This document shows positions 14,203 through 18,667 of a stretch of 18,667 bases of DNA, one piece after another. The translations under genes were made by a program, and so were the position numbers. Source of the stretch: a bacterium (lineage in GTDB: Bacteria; UBA9089; CG2-30-40-21); the NCBI GenBank assembly GCA_018814245.1, contig JAHIZN010000099.1, forward strand, positions 1 to 18,667, in the 5' to 3' direction. How positions within the stretch are numbered: the stretch's first letter is position 1; each line of letters opens with the position of its first letter. The notes below the pieces were generated by a model, which searched no databases, was not told the origin of the DNA, and saw only the letters and a list, made by a program, of their open reading frames with translations.

Positions 14203-14514
14203 GGGCAACCCCCTGCAGACTGTGTGAAAACTCAAGTTCACGATAATTGCCAGTAGGGGCAAGTCCCCAGTGCCTGCCCTCTGTCTCTACAATCTGTTGT
14301 AGCACAATCTGTCGTGTCAATCTCGCTATAGAGAAAGAGCCACAAAGGGTGTAAATTCTTAAGATGAACCCTCATCAAGCTATCTTTACCTTATTATCGT
14401 TGAATTATTCTCCCTAAGATATTACACCCTTTGTGGTTCTTTCTCTTCTCGTTAATCTGTCGTAACATTGATGCCCAAATCCTGAGTTTTCACACAGTCT
14501 GCCTGTGGTTGCCC
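14203..14514. repeat. Nested inverted repeats (MITE-like) in the 14171-14573 gap
   Basis: The 403-nt gap holds no gene but is dense in repeats. The outer arms 14203-14234 and 14483-14514 are complementary at 29 of 32 positions. The inner arms 14331-14354 and 14422-14445 are complementary at 23 of 24. Direct repeats are also present: AATCTGTCGT at 14306-14315 and 14454-14463, and GTCGTAACATT at 14182-14192 and 14459-14469. A small perfect hairpin (CTACAA-TCTG-TTGTAG) lies at 14287-14302. The structure looks like a small non-autonomous mobile element or its remnant, with a later palindrome inserted in its left half. No transposase gene is present. It lies in the 5' leader region of the gene at 12773-14170. 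Confidence 0.75.
14253..14280. repeat. Palindromic element, GTAGGGGCAAG variant
   Basis: GTAGGGGCAAGTCCCCAGTG then CCTGCCCT: starts with the same GTAGGGGCA and ends with the same TGCCCT as the ADLCVC-type element but has a different centre. GGGGCA/TGCCC arms allow a hairpin. Probably a related repeat subfamily, inserted between the outer and inner arms of the larger inverted-repeat structure. Confidence 0.5.
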
Positions 14515-14538
14515 TTTGCGTGCCAGCAAGAACAAGAA

Positions 14539-14564
14539 GGGCAGACACATAGGTCTGCCCCTAC
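14539..14564 (-). repeat. Palindromic element (copy 3), intergenic, possible terminator
   Basis: A perfect 8-bp stem (GGGCAGAC/GTCTGCCC, loop of 6) with the same GTAGGGGCAGACC edge as the copies in atpB and atpI. On the minus strand it begins 9 nt after the TAA of the gene at 14574 and is followed by TTCTTGTTCTT, so it may work as a weak terminator for that gene. The right-hand 20 nt found in the two coding copies are missing. Confidence 0.8.
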
Positions 14565-14573
14565 AGGCTGCTA

Positions 14574-15563
14574 TTAGTCAATTCTCACCTGATAGTATAA
14601 TCTGCCGGATGTGCCCGCAGCTACGATCCCTAAGTTGAATGTTACTGCACCAGTAACTGTTGCATTCCAGTTAGCACATGGTGCTGACTCATCACTTGCA
14701 TTATCATCCTTGCTTGTTGCCACAGTATATGTATCTCCAACTGTCCCCATCTTAATACTGTTAGCAACATAAGTGGTATGACTCGGGATCATATCGGTTA
14801 CAGTAACATCAGTGGCATTTGCACTTCCGTTATTGTGATACTCAAGGCAATAGGTTACAAGTGAGCCAGGTACATTTGCATTGAGTCCATTATAACCAGT
14901 TGCTGTTCCCACCTGAGCTGCCTTTGTTAAGGCAATTATGGCTGAGCTGCAGGTCGTGGTAGCACTATCGGTTAAGCTATCAGCACCACCATACTGCCAT
15001 GGTTCAACAGTATACTCTGCCCCATCACTTCCCATTGAGTTGGCAGTAACAACGATTACGCCCGTAGCATTGTCATTAGCAGAATCCGGTATGGTTACCC
15101 GTACAGTAAATGTTGACATAGCATCCTCAGCCACGGATAAGTCGCTAATTGTGCCCCCATTTTTTAACATGCTTGCAGTCCAACCTGATGGCAATCCCGT
15201 AGCATTAAGGGTGAAATTATCCGTAGCATTACCCATATTGATCAGTTGATACTCATAATCAACCATTGCTGCTGGCAAGCCCTGCTGATCAGCTGTTAAT
15301 GTCCCCCACCTGCCGCCGTATATCTGTCCTACAGTAACGGTTGCCACAACACATGTAGCGATCTTGGTACCGCTGCCGCCAACCTTAAATGTTGCCACAA
15401 CATCACCAGCTACATCGGCTGTAGCAGTGGCACCGGCATTACCACCGCTGACAATATCTACCCCTGCTGTTGTCCCGCTTGTCCATGTTCCGGCAAACGA
15501 TAGTGTTGGTGCACCAAACAGCAAGGCTGCACCAATTATCCATAACAATACATTCTTTCGCAT
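14574..15563 (-). CDS. Secreted DUF11-domain surface protein
   Basis: About 329 residues. A clear Sec signal peptide (MRKNVLLWIIGAALLFGAPT then LSFA) is followed by a Gly/Thr/Ala-rich mature protein. Residues about 40-200 form a module (GDVVATFKVGG, ATVTVGQIYGG, VDYEYQLINMGNATDNFTLN) that parallels the N-terminal half of the gene at 12773. The last roughly 120 residues are a DUF11 domain (VPGSLVTYCLEYHNNGSANA, VTVTDMIPSHTTYVANSIKM, ending SGRLYYQVRID), close to the C-terminus of the protein at 17608. I choose the ATG at 15563 (GGAGG, 7 nt spacing) over an ATG two codons upstream. Such proteins are usually surface-layer, adhesin or sheath-like components; no enzyme motif is visible. A palindromic repeat follows the stop. 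Confidence 0.8.
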   Translation of the reverse strand: MRKNVLLWIIGAALLFGAPTLSFAGTWTSGTTAGVDIVSGGNAGATATADVAGDVVATFKVGGSGTKIATCVVATVTVGQIYGGRWGTLTADQQGLPAAMVDYEYQLINMGNATDNFTLNATGLPSGWTASMLKNGGTISDLSVAEDAMSTFTVRVTIPDSANDNATGVIVVTANSMGSDGAEYTVEPWQYGGADSLTDSATTTCSSAIIALTKAAQVGTATGYNGLNANVPGSLVTYCLEYHNNGSANATDVTVTDMIPSHTTYVANSIKMGTVGDTYTVATSKDDNASDESAPCANWNATVTGAVTFNLGIVAAGTSGRLYYQVRID

Positions 15564-15647
15564 TTCCATTCCTCCTTGATTTTTAATTTGCATATTGACA
15601 TTCAACAAACTGCGATATTCCCTTACATCACCACCTTTATACGAGAG

Positions 15648-15787
15648 AATTAAAAATTATGAATTAAAAATTAAAAATGAGGAGAGAAGAGGGAAGAGGA
15701 AATTAAAAATTATAGACTGCATTTTATTCCCTCTCTCTCATCTTTTCTTCTTCAATTTTTAATTTTTAATTCATAATTTTTAATTAC
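15648..15787. repeat. Facing AT-rich repeats, including copy 2 of the 36-nt repeat
   Basis: The right arm 15752-15787 is identical over 36 nt to 2292-2327. A near-identical copy in the opposite orientation lies at 15648-15680, and a short partial copy at about 15700-15713. The space between is purine-rich on one side (GGAGAGAAGAGGGAAGAGG) and pyrimidine-rich on the other, which extends the potential hairpin. The right arm supplies the last codons (NYELKIKN) and TGA stop of the gene at 15752. Confidence 0.85.
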
Positions 15788-16879
15788 TTTCACCTCCATT
15801 ATCTGCACAAATCTCCACTCCTCATGCTTGTGAAAAAAATCACTGCCCTTTGCCGCAAAGACCTGAACAAATCGTGCCTCTTTCCCATCTCCTTGTGTCA
15901 TTACAACCTTCATAGGATCACCAGCATCTGAACGCTCATCCAAACCATCATCGGCATTAATTCCTGAGGCAAGCACACTCCAATTTTCTTCATCATTGCT
16001 CAGCAGAAGAGAATAATCCCGGCTATAAGCCAATCTTCGCCAGTATACCCGTATCCTGTCAATTGGCTGAACGCTTCCCAGATCAATGATAACAAACTGA
16101 TCACCTGCGGTAACATCCCCGGATGTTGCCATCCCGGTAAAATAACCAGTATCACCATCGGTTATCCGCTCAAGAAAGCCCTTGTCGTGCGAGACATACT
16201 TGTCATCAGGGCATTCTCCAAATGTACCCGTAATCGTTGCATGAAGGGCAATATTATCCTCCATGGTTGTAAATTTGCAAGGTTCAGAGATTACCTCATG
16301 ACAATCATTATCATAGGCTGTCAGTCGAAGGTGATACAGCGTATCTGGCTGTAATCCATCAAGCATTATCTGATAACAGTCCCTTAATGGACCGGATACC
16401 ATCAGCCTATCTTCGGTGGTTGTTCCATATTCCACCCACAGCTTGGTGGGCACATTTGTCCTGCATAAGACAACAGCAGTCGTTTTGGTCAGGCTGCCTA
16501 CGACTATCTCCTCAAACAGCGGCAAGGGTATGCCGGTGGTGGTAAATATTGCCCACTCAGAATTCACCGTATGCCCATCTGCATCCTTGACCCTTAGCTG
16601 GTACTGATACGCTGTACCAGCAAGCAGTTTGTTCAACCTCACGCTATGTGTTGTTGCCATACCAATGCTTATGGCAAGGTTATTTTGAAATTCCCGCACA
16701 GGATGATACAACACCTGACCGGTTGTCTCAATATTTGTTTCCCATTCTAACACAGCATGCTCTGTACCAATAGCTGTAACAGCTGTCTTTATTATCGTTA
16801 ACTCCTCTGCCCATGATAATGCAGGTATACAGCAGATAATCAGCAATATCCATATTATCCTATTCTTTAATCGATTCAT
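15752..16879 (-). CDS. Secreted protein with two fibronectin-III-like domains and a discoidin-like domain
   Basis: 375 residues with a signal peptide (about residues 1-25: IIWILLIICCIPALSWA). Two fibronectin-III-like domains follow: AVLEWETNIETTGQVLYHP to YQYQLRVKDADG, then TTAVVLCRTNVPTKLWVEYG to LYHLRLTAYDND. Next is a galactose-binding/discoidin-like domain (ITDGDTGYFTG, VIIDLGSVQPIDRIRVYWRR, YSLLLSNDEENW, RFVQVFAA). This layout suggests a cell-surface carbohydrate- or polymer-binding protein without a catalytic centre. The start has GGAG 4 nt upstream and overlaps the end of the HEPN gene by 20 nt, so it may be translated from the same mRNA. The C-terminal NYELKIKN is encoded by an AT-rich repeat, so the original end of the protein was probably a little upstream, near QIMEVKVI. 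Confidence 0.8.
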   Translation of the reverse strand: MNRLKNRIIWILLIICCIPALSWAEELTIIKTAVTAIGTEHAVLEWETNIETTGQVLYHPVREFQNNLAISIGMATTHSVRLNKLLAGTAYQYQLRVKDADGHTVNSEWAIFTTTGIPLPLFEEIVVGSLTKTTAVVLCRTNVPTKLWVEYGTTTEDRLMVSGPLRDCYQIMLDGLQPDTLYHLRLTAYDNDCHEVISEPCKFTTMEDNIALHATITGTFGECPDDKYVSHDKGFLERITDGDTGYFTGMATSGDVTAGDQFVIIDLGSVQPIDRIRVYWRRLAYSRDYSLLLSNDEENWSVLASGINADDGLDERSDAGDPMKVVMTQGDGKEARFVQVFAAKGSDFFHKHEEWRFVQIMEVKVIKNYELKIKN

Positions 16880-17276
16880 TAATCTCCTTTAGGATGTATT
16901 CCTTAACCTCATCAATAAATTTTTTTGCTCCTTGAAGCAACTCTTTTGCATCATCAATGTCCACCTCTATCAATTCTCTATAATCAGACATCTGCCGAAG
17001 GTCAAAAGCTTGATGTAAGGCTCGACTCATTTCCTTATGAAATATTCCTTTTTTTACAAATTCTGCATCAAAAAGCCCTATGACACCACTGTGTTTAGAA
17101 CTACCCTTGCCCAATGTTACAAGCAGGGCAAGACAAGAATAAAACATACCATAATAGGCTCGATTAACCACGCTTCTTGGGCTTCCATTCATGTCTAACA
17201 AAATGTCAGCATCCTTAATAGCTTGCTCGCTCTGCTTGATTCGGTAAATTATAAGGGTTTTCATTCCTTCATTCAT
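16860..17276 (-). CDS. HEPN-domain protein (toxin-like partner of MNT nucleotidyltransferase)
   Basis: 138-residue, all-helical HEPN protein of the PF05168-like group. The conserved SVVNRAYYGMFYSCLALL helix, KHSGVIGLFDAEFVKKGIFH, and the RQMSDYRE segment near residue 95 are family features. HEPN proteins paired with MNT nucleotidyltransferases act as RNase toxins in systems such as HepT-MntA; however, the R-x4-6-H catalytic motif of active HEPN RNases is not obvious here, so activity is uncertain. The start overlaps the MNT stop by 4 nt (ATGA), a sign of coupled translation, in the order MNT then HEPN. The 3' end overlaps the fibronectin-like gene, so the pair is embedded in a surface-protein transcription unit. 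Confidence 0.85.
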   Translation of the reverse strand: MNEGMKTLIIYRIKQSEQAIKDADILLDMNGSPRSVVNRAYYGMFYSCLALLVTLGKGSSKHSGVIGLFDAEFVKKGIFHKEMSRALHQAFDLRQMSDYRELIEVDIDDAKELLQGAKKFIDEVKEYILKEINESIKE

Positions 17277-17590
17277 ACCTTGATCCCTTCTCTTTGAATA
17301 TTCTTATAAATCGGTGACTCAATGATAGGAGAGTTTTGCCATTCTTTTTGTCCGAAAATCAATGGAGTAATTACCACTCCTTCTTCAAGACTCAGTTCCC
17401 AAGCAATAGTGAACACCTTGTCCCGAGTAGTCTTGTTGAAATTATCAACAATAACGCAAACATCCAAATCAGAATCTGGTTCACTATCCCCTCGTGCTCT
17501 TGATCCATAAACCATAACATCAATTTTATTAAACTGTTTTTTGAGCTCTCTTCGCAGCTTTTTTGCTATCTCCAGATCATCCTTGCTCAT
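17273..17590 (-). CDS. MNT-type minimal nucleotidyltransferase (antitoxin-like)
   Basis: 105-residue minimal nucleotidyltransferase. The Pol-beta-type motif GSRARGD (29-35) followed by SDLDV (40-44) gives the two metal-binding aspartates D41 and D43. In the expected place of the third acidic residue (EEGVVITPLIF) no Asp is obvious, so catalysis may be altered or the residue may lie elsewhere. In studied HEPN-MNT pairs the nucleotidyltransferase neutralises the HEPN toxin by adding AMP groups to a tyrosine; whether that holds here is inference. The ribosome site is weak to moderate (GGGGTGA, about 4 nt spacing). It follows the DUF11 gene at 17608 by 17 nt, so it is probably co-transcribed with it. 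Confidence 0.85.
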   Translation of the reverse strand: MSKDDLEIAKKLRRELKKQFNKIDVMVYGSRARGDSEPDSDLDVCVIVDNFNKTTRDKVFTIAWELSLEEGVVITPLIFGQKEWQNSPIIESPIYKNIQREGIKV

Positions 17591-17607
17591 ATTTCACCCC
17601 ACTTTTC

Positions 17608-18667
17608 TCACCTGATCCTCACCCTGAAATACAACCGTCCACTTGAGGATGGCGGGACAGTGCCTACATCAAATATTACAATTGTTCCATCCCAATCCGC
17701 ATCATCATTATCATCATCATCGGTTTTTTCCCTTGCCGTCTCATATGTTGAACCAGCCGTACCCATTCGCAGGCTGTCTGCGACATATTCCGCATGTGTC
17801 AGGTCAGGCTTATCTGTGATGCTAAGTCTTTGAATCGCCTGTGTCCCAGTATTTTCATAGGTAAGGCAATAGGTAATATCTGCCCCGGGCACGGGTGGGC
17901 TGCTAATCGTACCAAGGGTTGTCCGGGTAGCAATGGTAATAATCAACTGTTCTCTTGCTGCAAGCGTTACACTCCCTATGATTGGATTGGCATAAAACCA
18001 TGGGGTAATAGTTCCTGTAGTGGTAGCACTCCCGCGAAGTCGTAGATAGAAGTTATGATTTGGTGCTGTGAAGTTATACTGCATTTGCCGCCAATCACCT
18101 TGTGTTGTCCACTCATTTGAGGTAAACACACAGGTCGATGCCGCTGTGCCTGTAAGGTTAGAGATAAGCTCTATCCCATTAAGGCTGCCTGAGCCGGGCT
18201 GAACACGAATGGTCAGGGTAATTGCTTGTCCCTGAGCGGCATCAAGTGTTTCACCCATCATAGCGGTTTGTGTACCGCAGGAGGCTGTAAACTCCAAGCC
18301 AGTGATGATATTATTATGAACCGCATAGCTGCACCCCCCTCGTATGCCCTTAATCACACCCTCGTATGTTTTGCTTGGGCAATAGTAATAAGTCTTTGAG
18401 TATTCACCAGGCCAAAAATCCCCGGATTCTCCATGAAAATCATCCTCAAATCGAATCAGCCATTTCCTGCCCTCACTGAGCAATTGATCCCAGTTATCGC
18501 CAATCCATGCGGTCTTTGGGTCATGATAACCATTCATTGATTGAGCAAGACTAATTATATCAGAATATTTTTTGTGTCCCCAATCACCTGCAAATCCAAT
18601 GCAAACACTTCCAGCCTCACTATAATCCCTTAATTGATCAAGCCTGTAGCCAGCATCTCTGCTGGGG
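17608..18667 (-). CDS. Surface protein with C-terminal DUF11 domain (5' end outside the window)
   Basis: The reading frame is open to the window edge. The internal ATG at 18537 has no ribosome site, and 43 more in-frame codons (including GFAGDWGHKKYSDIISLAQS) lie upstream, so at least 352 residues are visible and the N-terminus is missing. The visible part starts with a Trp/Tyr/Gly-rich region (WLIRFEDDFHGESGDFWPGE, KTYEGVIKGIRGGCSYAVHN) that I do not recognise. A beta-rich segment that may be carbohydrate-binding-like follows (TLTIRVQPGSGSLNGIEL ... NFYLRLRGSA). The end is a DUF11 domain (GADITYCLTYENTGTQAIQR, LSITDKPDLTHAEYVADSLR, ending SGRLYFRVRIR). An acidic run DDDDNDDADWD lies near the C-terminus and may bind calcium. 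The DUF11 part is paralogous to the end of the 14574 gene. Confidence 0.75.
   Translation of the reverse strand, partial: PSRDAGYRLDQLRDYSEAGSVCIGFAGDWGHKKYSDIISLAQSMNGYHDPKTAWIGDNWDQLLSEGRKWLIRFEDDFHGESGDFWPGEYSKTYYYCPSKTYEGVIKGIRGGCSYAVHNNIITGLEFTASCGTQTAMMGETLDAAQGQAITLTIRVQPGSGSLNGIELISNLTGTAASTCVFTSNEWTTQGDWRQMQYNFTAPNHNFYLRLRGSATTTGTITPWFYANPIIGSVTLAAREQLIITIATRTTLGTISSPPVPGADITYCLTYENTGTQAIQRLSITDKPDLTHAEYVADSLRMGTAGSTYETAREKTDDDDNDDADWDGTIVIFDVGTVPPSSSGRLYFRVRIR

Noticed and set aside
14171..14320. A 50-codon in-frame N-terminal extension of the surface protein gene that ends at 12773
   Set aside because: It reads through the inverted-repeat and palindromic elements, has no ribosome site, and would place the signal anchor far inside the protein.

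Overview
The window looks like chromosomal DNA from an uncultivated, anaerobic, diderm bacterium. The evidence is a bacterial V/A-type ATPase, a group-3-like [NiFe] hydrogenase large subunit, a PorV-like outer-membrane beta-barrel, and several secreted DUF11, fibronectin-like and FlgD-Ig-like surface proteins. The DNA is AT-leaning and the genetic code is standard. The number of short dispersed palindromes is typical of several groundwater or sediment candidate phyla. The phylum itself cannot be fixed from this window.

Layout. Positions 262-8502 are read on the minus strand and form one probable operon driven by a good promoter at 8582-8610. In transcription order it contains a broken DUF2283-type gene, a DinD/BRO-family gene, V-ATPase subunit A, an AAA ATPase with a TOPRIM (DUF3226-like) partner, V-ATPase subunits B and D, and an orphan [NiFe] hydrogenase large subunit. 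A divergent promoter at 8643-8671 reads rightward into V-ATPase subunits H and I (8719-11138). The V-ATPase locus is therefore split. The usual K (c-ring), E, C and F genes are absent from the window, and unrelated genes sit in the operon instead. Positions 11201-18667, on the minus strand, are an envelope or surface-protein region: a PorV-like barrel fused to a FlgD-like Ig domain, a protein with a type-A (T9SS-like) C-terminal domain, a DUF11 protein, a fibronectin/discoidin protein, a HEPN-MNT pair, and a DUF11 protein cut by the window edge.

The most unusual feature is a set of short repeats that interact with genes. A 46-nt palindromic element lies in frame inside both atpB and atpI and gives almost the same peptide (VGADLCVC[S/P]DKQ[E/K]TE) in the same frame; its core recurs after the stop of the DUF11 gene. 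A 36-nt AT-rich repeat is identical at the 3' ends of atpB and of the fibronectin-like gene, and supplies their terminal codons. A CACAGAG-type element forms a large hairpin between atpD and the hydrogenase gene, and a related piece appears in frame in the PorV-like gene. A nested inverted-repeat structure fills the 14171-14573 gap. The AAA/TOPRIM pair inside the ATPase operon is a plausible defence-like module; that function is inference.
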